In this document: piece by piece, positions 21,257 through 32,041 of the stretch
Numbering within the stretch: the stretch's first letter is position 1
How the letters are laid out: each line of letters opens with the position of its first letter
NCBI GenBank assembly: GCA_032718865.1
Contig: JALUTQ010000007.1
Coordinates: forward strand, 2,555,699 to 2,619,698
Length of the DNA: 64,000 bases
Source: Tilletia caries
Taxonomy: Eukaryota > Basidiomycota > Exobasidiomycetes > Tilletiales > Tilletiaceae
Direction of reading: 5' to 3'
Notes under the pieces: model-generated
Databases searched by the model: none
Seen by the model: only the letters and a program-made list of their open reading frames with translations
What the model was told of the DNA's origin: nothing
Made by a program: the position numbers and the translations under genes

Positions 21257-22929
21257 TTAGCCATAGCAGAGACTCTGAAGGTCCAAGTCGCTGAACATGG
21301 TCGCCTGACGCACGTAAATGTCCCGGAGATAGAGCAAGTAGGCGTCCGAACCCCATCCCCCCCGAAGCCGAATGTCCTCGAGGGGTTTCCCGGCCGCAAA
21401 CAACAGGGTGGCTCCGCCGATGCGAAAGCAATGACCTGTGACCCGCTCACGGTTGGCGGTCGTCAGCCATGCGTTCACGGTCCGGCCGAACAGTCCGTCC
21501 GTCAACTCGGTACGCGCGCCAGTGTTCGAGACGTAGGAGAAAGCGCCATGTGCCAATCCCTCCTCCCCGGGCCTCAGCGCGTTTGCCACTAGGTGGCGCC
21601 GCATTGCTCTAACCGGGCACAACTCGGGCATCTATCTCTGCTCTGCGGCAATCCGGTCCCAGCCGTCTTTACCGTGTACCTTCTCGGATGGCAGTCGTAG
21701 TGCAAATGACGCCACGCCGTCTGCCGTCATCGGCGGATGTTACACAATGTGCGCCCATCTGGCGCGGTCGGAGTGGGGTTCGGATGCCGACCGGACCGTC
21801 ACCTCACCTGGGCGACACATGGCGAAGAAGGCAAGAAGTGCGGCTGCCAGTATGGCTACATGGGCGTTGTCATCGGGTTGGTGATGGGAAACCATCGCCT
21901 TGAGGTCGTTGAGGCGTACTGGACGGCGTTTCTCCAAGGGGGGCAGTCCTTCGATCTTTGCGGTCTTCTGTAATGTACGTGTGACCCCCTTCTCCAGCGC
22001 CCAAGGCATACGCTGCACGCGATGCCAGTACTGCAATGCATGGGCTCGTTTATCGATTGTCCCTGGTCGCAACTTGCTCATATCCTTCTGGAGGTAGAGC
22101 AGCAAGATGTTGATCGCCGCCGGGAAGCGAAAGTGTTCGGGCAGGCCGAGGTCTTCACACCATGCGAGGTAGGCAATGATCCCTCGTCCATATGAGACCC
22201 GAGTGTTCTCCTTGACCGACTGTAACAAGACTCGAGACTGAGTCTGTGCGACGGCCAGGTCGCTGGATCCGTGCATAGCCTGAATCAGATGCGCGGCGGG
22301 GGTCAGCAGTAACGCTGCTTGGCTGCGCGGAGAGATGGCGCGAGCTCCAGCGAGCGAAAGATCGCACGTGGGTTTGTTCTGGTCTGAAAGGGAAACCCAT
22401 ACGGCGGCTGGAGTCAGCCCAAGGGCAGGAAGCAGAAGCCCCATAGGAACCGGGGCGCCAGCGTTCGTAGGGGTATGGATGGGAGGGTCTCGTGACGTGG
22501 TAGAGAGTCTCGCGGTATGTGTCGAGGGGGGGGGAGTAGGGGGCGCCGGTGTGGAGATGAGGGGGTGCCAAGGAAGGGTGTGGGCGGAGTAGGTGTGGGA
22601 AGTGTTGTGTTTGTGGCTGACGTCGAAGCCGAGGCGTCCGATCGGTACGGGTGGAGCCTTGGTCCTCGCCGTGGTCGTTCCGGGGCAATGGGGGCGTGTC
22701 CTGCCGAAATGAGGCCTTCTGGTCGGGTAGAAGAAGAAAGTGGGGTCGTGGAAGAAGCATGGGGTGGGGGTTGCTGCGGGTGGTTGCGCAAGAACTGCTG
22801 GGATAGAGTGGCAAATGAGGGAGAAGAAGATGTAGCAGTGGGTTCAGGATGAGGTCCTGAGGTGTCGCTCGCGTTAGAAACCGTCCCTACGTCCGAGCGG
22901 ACATGACGCAGGAATCGCGAAGCTCTCAT
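21257..22929 (-). pseudogene. Tyrosine recombinase of YR element 2, broken
   Basis: The reading starts at ATG 22929, which overlaps the RNase H stop as ATGA. It runs through a Pro/Ser-rich linker (to about 22440), changes frame, and continues with the N-terminal core domain (TRVSYGRGIIAYLAWCEDLG, GTIDKRAHALQYWHR). It reaches MCRPGEV with the first catalytic Arg at about 21800. After several stops (about 21740 to 21631) the catalytic end resumes: VTGHCFRIGGATLL (H-x-x-R), GGWGSDAYLLYLRD with the nucleophile Tyr region. The domain order and residues are right for a YR, but at least one frameshift and stop codons make it nonfunctional as it stands. Confidence 0.75.
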
Positions 22930-24095
22930 GATGGGGGGGGGGGGGCGGCCCCCAGGAACTCCTGCCAAGGGGCGGCCAATTGTAGGTTTAGCGGTTGGAA
23001 CCGCGAGCAGTCGCCCCGAGAAGGAGCGTCAGCCAAGTTGTCGGTCGAGGCGATGTACGCCATCGACATCGTGATGTTTGCTTCTATGGCAATCTCCGCA
23101 ATGCATCGCAGGCAGTGGTTCGTCCACTTGCTGCGTGATCTCCCCTTTCTGAACGCGTATACCACCCCCAGATTGTCCACCTGAAAGCGAACGGTGCAAT
23201 CCTTCGCGCCCAAGCTGACGCAGGCCTCTAGAGCCAGCTGCAGCGCCCAAGCTTCCATCACACCGATGTCCATCTCCCCCTGGTCGATGATCCCCGGGAG
23301 CGCCCACGCCTGCGCCTTGCCGTCAATAACCACGCCGCATCCGAGATTTGACGCGTCGGAGTAGACCAGGTGAGGGAAGGAAACGGACGGGGGGGCGGAA
23401 CGAGCGAGCGAGGGGCGGGGTCTTCAGGAAGATGAGCCAGTTTCGTAGCTCAGACGCGGCGGATGTTGGAATGTCGAGGCTATGGAAGCGGCGCCGACGG
23501 TCGAAGCGGTTCCGGAAAGCGTAGATGGCGTTGAGGGAACTGCGACGCTCTGGGAAGATGGAGCAGACGTGTACGAGGGTTCCGGCCATGCTCGAGATGT
23601 CCTTGTAACGTACCGCGGCCATAGCGAGCATCGTGCTCAGTTTGCGCAAGTATTTGCTTCTCTTCTCTTCTGTTAGAGCCACAGTCTGCTTGTCCATATC
23701 CCACTCAAACCCCAGCAGAACGAAGCGACGCGACCAAGAAAAGTGCTTCGTCGCGTGGACCGTCCATCCAAACCGCGCGACTTCGGAGTAGATCTCTGTC
23801 GTCGGCGGGCAAGGGTCTGGGCCGTCGTGTAAGATGAGATGGTCGTCTGCGAAGTGTCTCGCTCGGATTGCTGGAAAAGAGTGTTCAATCCACCAGCAGA
23901 GCACGTCACACAGCTGTCCAAACAACGCCGCCATGGTAGCGATCCCGAACATCCCCACGACCCACACAAAGAAGTCCCCCTCAACCTCGAACACGAACCG
24001 TCGCCGTTGTGCGGGGGCGTTCGGAAGTTGCTGATATGCGTCCGCGAGGTCAAAGCCCATTGCGCATGCGGTTGGGCTTGCATGGGCCAGGAGCA
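22926..24095 (-). pseudogene. RT and RNase H of YR element 2, frameshifted
   Basis: After the intron the frame reads ACAMGFDLADAYQQL, which carries the first catalytic Asp of RT, and IRARHFADDHLILHD, a variant FADD box. It continues to about 23390, where a run of seven C (plus-strand G 23389-23395) shifts the frame by one. The corrected phase continues with YSDASNLGCGVVIDGKAQAW, the Glu-bearing MDIGVMEAWALQLALEA, FQVDNLGVVYAFRKG and TDNLADAPSRG, a complete RNase H set. It stops at 22926, right after a run of 13 C. The two homopolymers mean that sequencing error could account for part of the damage. Confidence 0.75.
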
Positions 24096-24269
24096 GCTGT
24101 GAAACCGCAATAGAGAGTCAGTATGCGCATTTGTTCCGTCTAGCATGCGTAGGAACCGAGAGTCCAAGGCCCTGTACCATTCCGACGTCTCCTCATGTCA
24201 TGATCCCTTCGCCCGTAGTGCCTCAGCCCCTGCGTATACGCCTATACGGCAAGGCCGTGACCAAGACGC

Positions 24270-24440
24270 TGCATGAAAGCAGAAGGGGGATGCCCAGAGA
24301 AGAAAGGAGGGGCGTGCCCTGATTCCGCCGTTGGGGGATGCCCAGATACGTGAAGGGGATGCCCGGATACGTGGGGATGCCCGACGAGAATGGGGTGGGG
24401 GATGCCCAATGAATAGGTGGGGGATGCCCAAAGAAATGCA
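24270..24440. repeat. Imperfect minisatellite built on ggggatgccc
   Basis: About eight copies of a unit beginning ggatgccc, each followed by 8 to 25 variable bases (agagaag, agatacgtgaagg, ggatacgtg, gacgagaatggggtg, aatgaataggtg, aaagaaatg). It lies inside the intron that interrupts RT of YR element 2. The host BMT2 gene is on the other side of the element end. Confidence 0.75.
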
Positions 24441-24948
24441 CTGCGGGAACAGGATGGAGAGGGTTGGGGGGTGCACGAGATACATACCTTTACCTCGTTG
24501 ATCAAGAGCCATTCGCATTCCCATTCCTCCCCTTGAACCTCGTCGTTGATGGATCTGATTCCGACGCTGCCGCTCTCGACGTTGGTTGGCCATGATGCGT
24601 TAAAACAAACACGGTTCTTTTCCGCCTTTGTGTCCGTCGCCGGTGTGTGAACGACGGTCAGAGGCACGCACGCAAAGGATCCCACGCTTGCCTCGATTTC
24701 CCGTCTTGAAAACGGTCCCGCCGCAATTCTCTCTTTTCGCTCCCTCCACATCAGCAAGGCTCCGCGTCCCGCTCTCTCCAAGCAAGACTGTCAATCGCTG
24801 CTGAACGTGCTGACGGTGGAACGTTCCTATCGGCCGAGAAAGCAAAAAGGCTCCGCTCCACATCGCTGGCTCCGTCGTTCCCAAAGAAAATTTTGAATCG
24901 ACGCGGTTCTGACTTCTGCTGAAGGAGAGCAACGAAGAAGAAGCGAAG

Positions 24949-26403
24949 ATGGCCGACGAACAGATGCTCGATGTCGAAACAGGCGCGGCCGACGGAGGCG
25001 CGATCGGAGAAGCAGCAGCGACGACGGCGGAGGCCAAGAAGGGACGGCGCGAGAAGCTGGTGCGACCGCGGGGCAAGCGCGGCGGTATCAAGAAGAAGCA
25101 CATCCAAGACAGAGTCACAGGCAAGTGGAGACGGACGAACATCCCAGCCAACAAGCCCAAGAAGCCTACGCCCGCTGCTGCCACTGCTGCCACTGCTGCC
25201 ACCGCTGCTGGTGGTGGTGCGGCCGAGGCCGGCGCAGGCTCGGAGGAAGATGCAGAAGACGCGAACGACGACGGCGACGGCGAGGAGGAAGCAGATGCAG
25301 AAGCTGCACCAGCGCACACAACACATATCACCCAATTCCACGCGCTCAGCAAACGAATCGCTTCGCCCAGCACTACGGCTGCGGAACGTGTCAAGCTGAA
25401 GAAGGAGCTGGCTGCGCTCGGCGGTCTGGAGGCGTATCAGAATGCCAGCCTGACGGGGGCCGGCGCGCATGGGGAGAGTGGGAGCTGGGTCGGGAATGCG
25501 CTCAAGACGCACGTGTTCGGCTCTTCACCATCCAACGAGAAGAAGGAGGGCGAAGGGGAAAAGGCGGCACCGGCAAAGAGGTTGAGATTGTTGGACGTGG
25601 GCGCGATCAAGGGGACCGCGTACGATTCCTTCTCGAGCTGGTTGGACGTGGTCGGGATCGATCTGAACCCGCGCTCGGACAAGGTCTTCCAAGCCGACTT
25701 CCTGAATGGTGAAGTACCTGCCCATCAAGTCGGATCTGCCTCCTCCTCTTCCTCAGCATCCTCGGCCTCAAAGTCATCGGCGGCGAAGAAGGAGCTCTCC
25801 CAAGATGAGGTCGCACCCGGCTTCGACGCCGTCAGCTTATCCCTCGTCCTCAACTTCGAAGGCGACCTCGCCAAACGAGCTGAGATGCTTCTCCGTCCGC
25901 ACGCCTTTCTTCGAGCTCAGGGCCCCAGTAGCAGCAGCAACGACGAAGAGGAAGCACCAACAGGAGGCTACCTCGCCCTCATCCTCCCTCTTCCATGCAT
26001 TTCAACCTCGCGCTATTGCACCGAAACACATCTCATCTCTCTCCTCGATTCAACCGGCTGGGAGGTTGTGCACCGACAGGACAGCAAGAAGCTCACCCGG
26101 TGGCTCTGTCGCGAGAAGAGCGGGGTGCGACAGGCGCACGAAGTCGGATGCAAAGGGAGTGTGTGGGATACGTGGTGGGATGGGAAGGAATACGGGCGGA
26201 AGGAGATCCGCATCGGGGTCAAGCTGAACAACTTCTGCATCAAGCTCGTCGGCAAAGGCCGTCGGACCGGCGACGCTGACGATCATAGCGACGAGGAGAG
26301 CGATGAGCCTCTGCCTCCGAAGAAGAAGGCCAAGGTCAACGCTGCAGCTGCTCAGGCAAAGCCAAAATCGAACGCGAAACCCAGGCCGAAGCCGAAGCGG
26401 TGA
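24949..26403 (+). CDS. BMT2: 25S rRNA adenine-N1 methyltransferase (Bmt2-like)
   Basis: Single exon, 484 codons, ATG at 24949. Bmt2 makes m1A in the peptidyl-transferase region of large-subunit rRNA in the nucleolus, using S-adenosylmethionine. The N-terminus is basic (RPRGKRGGIKKKHIQ), followed by an Ala/Glu/Asp-rich low-complexity stretch to about residue 125. The conserved part follows: ELAALGGLEAYQNASLTG, then RLRLLDVGAIKGTAYDSFSS (SAM-binding motif I region), VVGIDLNPRSDKVFQADFL (acidic ribose-binding loop, as in the IDLN...QDF of the family) and SLSLVLNFEGDLAKRAEMLL. It continues with GGYLALILPLPCISTSRYCT and EVVHRQDSKKLTRWLCREK. A lysine-rich tail (PPKKKAKVN) suits nuclear import. An Ala/Ser-rich insertion near residue 265 is an addition over yeast. 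Length is longer than yeast Bmt2 because of the low-complexity parts. The promoter lies next to the truncated end of YR element 2. Confidence 0.85.
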   Translation: MADEQMLDVETGAADGGAIGEAAATTAEAKKGRREKLVRPRGKRGGIKKKHIQDRVTGKWRRTNIPANKPKKPTPAAATAATAATAAGGGAAEAGAGSEEDAEDANDDGDGEEEADAEAAPAHTTHITQFHALSKRIASPSTTAAERVKLKKELAALGGLEAYQNASLTGAGAHGESGSWVGNALKTHVFGSSPSNEKKEGEGEKAAPAKRLRLLDVGAIKGTAYDSFSSWLDVVGIDLNPRSDKVFQADFLNGEVPAHQVGSASSSSSASSASKSSAAKKELSQDEVAPGFDAVSLSLVLNFEGDLAKRAEMLLRPHAFLRAQGPSSSSNDEEEAPTGGYLALILPLPCISTSRYCTETHLISLLDSTGWEVVHRQDSKKLTRWLCREKSGVRQAHEVGCKGSVWDTWWDGKEYGRKEIRIGVKLNNFCIKLVGKGRRTGDADDHSDEESDEPLPPKKKAKVNAAAAQAKPKSNAKPRPKPKR

Positions 26404-26748
26404 TCTCTACTTGTGCTCCCGTCCTGCAATCCATCTTGTCTTCTACAGCTTCAGCTTGGGCGTCTCAGGCCGGACCGAGCGCGTTGGGATCTGAGAGAAA
26501 ATGGGAAAGCAAGGATCGAGGATCTCCTCGCACGATATGAAGGAGCAGACGCAAGTGGTCATTGGTCATCAACTTGCTCATCGTCGCCGTTCTCTCCTCT
26601 TTCAGGACGCCACGCAACTGACTGTGCCATCCATGGCGAGTTCATGCCGACCAATCGCCTTCGGAGCGCCCAAGTATGAGATCGTGGGTAACAAAACCAG
26701 CCTTGCCCTCATGTCATGAAAGAGACTACCTGCGCCCGCGTTGACCGC
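26404..26748. other. Intergenic, 3' side of BMT2
   Basis: No gene recognised. A short open stretch (26501-26719) has no identifiable family. Its 3' end adjoins the duplicated segment that starts near 26749. Confidence 0.4.
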
Positions 26749-26881
26749 TCCTCGATCCATCTCAGCAAGATTCTGGATCGTTTGCTCAACGCCTCCAAGC
26801 GCACCCGCATTTTCATTTTGCACTTCACAAGAAAGCAAGGTCGACGCCGGGCCCTCGGCAAGTTCGCATTCATGAGCTAAG

Positions 26882-26890
26882 TTATGACGG
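26882..26890 (+). repeat. Left copy of a 9-bp target site duplication
   Basis: TTATGACGG directly precedes the Mutator-like element; the second copy is at 27838-27846. The paralogous site at 33055-33068 (gtatgacgaacgtgc) has only one such block and no element, so it represents the pre-insertion state. Confidence 0.85.
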
Positions 26891-27837
26891 AGGGTACAGA
26901 ATTTTACAGTCAGGGTTTTACAGTGCGGCGGTAAAAGTTGTGAGACTCCCTGTAAAATTCAGCTCAAGCCTATGGTGGCCCTGAGTTTTACAGTGCTACC
27001 CCCCGTTTTACAGCGCTAAACGCCGAATTTTTACAGCGAGTCCTTTACAGGGACTGTAAAATGGCTGTCATATCCGGTAAAAGTGCGCTGGACCTGGATA
27101 GACCCAGCAATTTTTACAGCGTGACTTCCCACTTTTACAGCCTGATGTGTCCAATTGCGAGACTTGAGACTGATGGTCTTGATAAGCCAGACTCCGGTTT
27201 CCAGGACCTTTTTCTTGGCCCTCCTGCATCAAAACAGCATGCGATAAAGAATGGAAAAAGAGCAGATGGGGCTCCTAGGCTTACCCAGCTCACTCCCGCT
27301 CTTTTTGTCCAGGTTTCTGAGCCATAGCCACTTACATTGAGGGAGAGGTAATGGTGTGGGCATCCGTGGTCTCTACTCGGCCGGAAGTCTCAGCGTTCCG
27401 GCATTTGAGGAACTGAGGCCTTGATTAAACCACTGAAATTATTTTAAGCGCCCGTGCGGTGGGGACTTTCGATTTTTGATTCAGACCTTTACAGTGCCAC
27501 GTGGTCTTCTCATAGTGCGGTAAAAGGGTCATCGTGCGGTAAAAATGAGGTTGCGGAAGCCGCTGTCTGGACTTTTACCGCATCGGGCCCTTTACAGCGG
27601 CGGTAAAAGTTGCGAATGTACTGTAAAATTCCGATTCAACCAAGTGGGGCAGGACTTTTACCGCCGGGAGCCTTTACAGTGGCTGTAAGAATTGGCCCTG
27701 ACTGTAAAAGTTGGCGTTCGTGCGGTAAAAACCCTCCGAGGCACTGTAAAATTCGCCTTCACCCTAACATGACCAAGACTTTTACAGCATGACTTTTACA
27801 GTACTGTAAAACCTCACTGTAAAATTCCGTAGTGCCG
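26891..27837. mobile_element. Mutator-like non-autonomous element (MULE-MITE), 947 bp
   Basis: Flanked by the 9-bp direct repeat TTATGACGG on both sides, as expected for Mutator superfamily insertions (8-11 bp). The ends are inverted repeats of about 33 bp: the left begins agggtacagaattttacag and the right, read inward, begins cggcactacggaattttac. Both continue into AGTSAGG and TTTTACAGT. The interior has no ORF of note but is filled with about two dozen or more copies of TTTTACAG/CTGTAAAA and TTTTACCGC/GCGGTAAAA in both orientations. The element is absent from the duplicated locus near 33060, which supports the boundary call. Confidence 0.85.
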
Positions 27838-28161
27838 TTATGACGGGACGTGCAAAGTACACCTCATCTGAAAGCTCGACCCCCTTGATACATCCTGCAA
27901 ATCTCTTGCCTCATCAGCATCATCTGTCCTAGGGTCAAGCGGTCAAGACACAAGTCCTTATAACCCTCTCGCAGATGTAGAAACCTTCATCAACACCTTG
28001 CTAACCCTCCTCGGCTCCCTTCCCTCCCCTCCCTTTCGGGTTTCAGCAACTACTCTCCTTACTCCCTCGACCGTCTCTATACTTTCCCCTTTCCTTCCTT
28101 TCCACCCGCGGTTTCCTTCCTCCCAGTCCATCTCAGACACCCCCTTCCGCAGATCTTGACA

Positions 28162-29644
28162 ATGTCCACCTTCCGAACGTTCGCGATCGCGGCGGTCACT
28201 ATCCTCACGCTCGTGAACGCCCTGGACGTACCCGCCAGCGTGTTCTCCACCGACGATCTCAAGGGTGCGGATACCCGGCCCATCAAGAACATCTACATCT
28301 TTGGAGACTCCTACTCAGGTAAGTTGCACCTCTCTATCATGCTGGAATCTATCATGCTGGACACTCTCTGTCAAGCCTTGGTAGCATCATGATTGTGGTC
28401 CGCTGGTCGTCAGTGCAGAAGATGGACGGCAGGCGCAGTCCACATCAGTGTGTTGAGGTCGGCATTGCGTCCAATGGAACGGCTAGGACGATATAGGGGG
28501 AGCTCTGGTGGATCGAGACGGGCTGGCCATGCTAGACATTTATCGACATCCACTAAACGATTTCTCCCATCCTCCGATAGATAACTGCAACGGCGCCCGG
28601 CTCGAGCTCAACGGAATCGTCAACGCGTTATTCCCCTTCCCTAACTGCGTTCCCGCACCCATCGGCCGTGCTGACAACGCTCTGGCCTGGCCTGAATACG
28701 TGGCAAACTACCGACCTGACTGGGATATCAAGATATACGCCCATTCGTAAGAGCGTCCCCTCTTTCCACCTTGGTTCTATCAGACAGACAGTCTTACTTA
28801 CCAATTCTTATTTGGCAACTCTCCCACCAGTGGCGCAACTTGCGATGCCAAGCAGCAGAACCAGGGCAGTGTCGACATTCCCGGGCAACTGCAGCTCTTC
28901 CAGACCCGCTTCAAGACCCAAGTCACCCCCGCCGGTCTGACCGACAACCCGAACACAGCAGTCGGTGTCCTCTTCATTGGTGGTAACGACCTCCTCTTAA
29001 TCCAACAGAAGGCATGGGGCAAGCTGCCCTTGCTCGCGTCTAGCACGGGCTCCAACGATGACGCTTCCATGTGCATTAAGAAGCAGATCGACGCCATGCA
29101 CGATCTCGGCTTCCGTCGCTTTGTTCTCTTCGAGCTGCCCCCCGTCGACCAGAGCGAGACGCTCGGCGGCACATCCGATCACGCCGCCTCCACCGCCGCC
29201 CTGATCCAGCGAAGGAACACCCTCTCGGCCCAGTACAGCGCTGACTTGGTCAAGCAGTGGAACGACGGCAGCACTATCAGCATCTTCCCCACCATCAAGC
29301 TCCTTACCCCCATGGTGACGCTCAACCCGGCGTACGAGTTCAAGAACGGGCAGGGGAAGTACTGCAACCTGACCTGCCCCGACCCGTACTCCTATGCCTG
29401 GACCGACGGCCTCCACCTCTCTTTCCGGGCCTTCCAGCTGATGGCCAACGCATTCGTTCGCTTCTTGGACCCCGAGTGGAAGAGCGGTGCCATCTTCTCC
29501 GACGTGATCGCCGGTCAATTCAGTGACGGCCAAGTCCCCAGCATCGATCCGCAACAGATGGGAGGCGCGACGCGTCTGTCAACAAGGCCATATCATCTCT
29601 TTCTCTCTTCCTTTCTCCTAATGCTCCTTCTCTTGGCGCGCTGA
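28162..29644 (+). CDS. SGNH/GDSL esterase (carbohydrate-esterase-16-like), GPI-anchored
   Basis: Exons 28162-28318, 28581-28746 and 28831-29644 join in phase to 378 residues. Intron 1 is long (262 nt). A signal peptide (AIAAVTILTLVNA) is followed by the GDSL-type block IYIFGDSYS with nucleophile Ser about residue 50. Then come the Gly-x-Asn block GVLFIGGNDLLL (oxyanion hole) and the Asp-x-x-His block YAWTDGLHLSFRAFQ. These are the four SGNH signatures of secreted fungal acetyl-esterase/lipase-like enzymes acting on polysaccharide or lipid esters. The tail GGATRLSTRPYHLFLSSFLL and more is small then hydrophobic, fitting a GPI signal. I use the ATG at 28162, which opens a proper signal peptide. 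Exon 1, the upstream region and part of intron 1 are duplicated at 33672-34220. Confidence 0.8.
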
Positions 29645-30502
29645 GCTGGTCTCGTTGTCTGCTTCCTTCCTTCAATCATAACCTCCTTCGCTTTCAGCCT
29701 TCATTCTCTCCGGCTCGCTCGCATGGACCGTGGACGGTACGTATTTTTTTTTTGGACAAAACAAAACTGAGAGCTGTCCTTTTGCACTCGCTGACATACT
29801 ACTTTCATGACCCCCCGCGCTCTTCCCTTTCCTCTTCCATTGCCTCAGCCTGTGACTTCGTTGCCGTTTGTTTAAACATGGCCCGCCTGGCGACGTTCTT
29901 CGGCTTCGGGAAGAACAACCACAAGGTCACGACGGCCATCACGTTCCCGGTTCTACTCCCCTCACTCGGTGGAATTATTTTTGGACTGCTCTTTGGAATG
30001 GAAATTCTGTCTAGGACCTCTCCAAGGCTGTCGAGAGCCCTGCTTCCGCAGTGGAAGCCGTAGAATGTATGGGAAGAGGCGGCTGCAATAGCGCTCTCAG
30101 TAACCTCATGACACTTCTCAATAGCGCTTTTCGAGGAAAGGATCGGCCTGACTGTCAGTTGGGACATTGAGGATCTTGATCAGACGCCTGCTTGTGGCAT
30201 AGAGAATATGAGCTGATAGGAGATGCGGAGATGTACCGAGTACGTGATCCTGATAATATCGTGCCCACCATCGTAAGGGACCGTGAGTGATAGAGGAGAG
30301 TTTGGGCCTCCCATGCTGAGAAATCGCGACCAAGCGGACGTGGGAATGGCATCTCGTGGAACGTTCCGGGCTCTGGCGACGGACCAGTTATTGTCGTTCC
30401 AGGTCAGAACCTTGAGCGCAAATTTAGAGTGTCATGACTTGAGCGCCTGGAGATCAAAGGAATCAATGCGGACTTGCCGAGGGCTCGGCGAACTGAACGT
30501 AC
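29645..30502. other. Intergenic between GDSL esterase and MFS gene
   Basis: No gene recognised. It contains a T-run near 29745-29753 and a short open stretch (29878-30063) with no family. It is the 3' flank of both neighbours, which converge. Confidence 0.5.
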
Positions 30503-32009
30503 TTAGAGCTGGTAGAAAAAACCTTTCAGACCCTCCAGGATGACTTGGCCCTTCCGTGCGAGGCGATTCCGGTGCGCGTGGTAGAGAGCCAGCCCAATGC
30601 TGCCGAGGACGGTGAAGATCTGGGCTCCAATGGTGAACCTGGGAGTGAGAGAACGAGGGTCGTGTCAGCCAACCTGTTCATAACCTGCTTCGCATGAGGC
30701 GTATGAAGTATCTGCACTCACCAGATACCCAGTCGGTAGCCAGTCTTGGCGTCCTTTTCCCGGAAGACGAGAGCACTCAGGATACCGCCCAGACCACCGC
30801 CGGCCACGATAAGTGCGGAAGTGTAAGCACGCTTGCTCTGTTGCCGGATGTTCACCTGAGAGTGACTGATGACGGCGGGTACATTGGCGTTGCTACGCGG
30901 TCACGTAGGAAGGGGTCAGCTTCGCTCGAAGGGACCCACTTCTGGAGACAAGGTCAGAAAGAGCTCACCAGCCAGCGACACCGAGGAAGACACCAAAGTA
31001 CCTGACGTCGTTGTCCTTCACGAAAGCAACAAGAGCGAGCCCGACAGCGAGGAGAGTGGCGTTGAAGATGATGACGGGAGAGCGGTAGCCGGTCCGGTCG
31101 GCGAAGTAAGCGCCAGCAAGCGCGATGGGCGCCACCACAACGTATGGGGGGATGAAGTGGTAGTACAGTTGCTTGCCTCTGTAGCCCAATGAAGCGAGGA
31201 TGACGGGGAGGAAGAACTGGAGCGCGGAGGCGCCGAGCTGTAGGAAAGGCAGGAACTATTCAGCAACGCAGCATCGGATGTCACGCGCCCATCCTGAGGA
31301 CGACTTACCGTAGAGCACATGAAGAAGGCAGCGTAAAGCCACAACTTGATGTCACAGGCGTGGCCGCCCACCTTGGCCCAGGTGAGAGCATCTGGAGTGG
31401 CATCGGCTCGCTCGCGTTCAATACGGCTGAGGACCATCGCCTTCTCCTCGGGCTTGAGGAAGGTTGCCTTGTGCGGGAAGTCAACGATCAGCCACCAGGC
31501 GAGAAGACCGATGAAGCAGGTAGCCACGCCCTCGATGATGAAGATCCATCTCCATCCCGAGATGCCTTCGCGACCGTTCAGAAGAGAGAGACCGTAGGCG
31601 ATGATGGAGGAGAACCCGGACGCGACGGCGGCAATGAGGTAGAAGTAAGTTAGGCGGACCTGGACCTCGGAGCGGAGGTACCAGCAGGAGAGCAGGAAGG
31701 CGGCACCGGGCTGTGAGCGCACAGAGTGAGCATTGGTGAGCTTTCTACTACATTCGGAACTTGTCCTGGAAATCGAGTGTCAACTCACGAAGAGGGCCGC
31801 TTCGAAGATGCCGAGTAATGCGCGGGTGCCGGTCAACTGCTCCCAGGTCTTGACGAAACCCATGCCGATCTATTGCAGGAAGCACAGCGCGTGGCGATGA
31901 GAAGAAGAAGCGAAGAATGAGCACATCGTACATCGTCCGTGAGGGAGCAAGAAGTGACGAGATATGTGTGTGTGTGAGAGTGAGAGAGAGAGAGAGTGAG
32001 AGAGAGAGA

Positions 32010-32041
<32 letters not shown>

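Larger units (their letters stand above)
21205..24781 (-). mobile_element. YR retroelement 2, decayed and 5'-truncated
   Basis: Read on the minus strand it contains, in order: an RT N-terminal segment (VPLTVVHTPATDTKAEKNRV at about 24690), an intron with a minisatellite, the rest of RT, RNase H, and a broken YR domain. No Gag is present. Similarity to element 4 begins at about 24780 and ends in unique sequence, so the 5' part is lost. Frameshifts and stops separate the domains. The intact BMT2 gene begins 170 bp from the truncated end, on the opposite strand. Confidence 0.75.
26749..28460. repeat. Segmental duplication, copy A (partner 32886-34220)
   Basis: Shared blocks: 26749-26870 with 32886-33030 (aagattctggatcgtttgct, gtcgacgccgggccctcggc); 27847-27890 with 33064-33133 (gaaagctcgacccccttgat); and 27910-28460 with 33672-34220 (the GDSL gene upstream region, exon 1 and the start of intron 1). 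Copy A is interrupted by the Mutator-like element at 26891-27837. Copy B instead has about 530 bp of extra sequence between 33135 and 33665. Identity in the third block is very high, which points to a recent event or gene conversion. Confidence 0.85.

Noticed and set aside
24600..25512. Minus-strand ORFs opposite BMT2 (264 and 253 codons)
   Set aside because: Shadows of the BMT2 low-complexity coding region; no domain seen.
26891..27837. CRISPR-like array of TTTTACAG repeats
   Set aside because: The words are only 8 to 10 bases, irregularly spaced, in both orientations and lie in a eukaryotic TIR element with target duplication.
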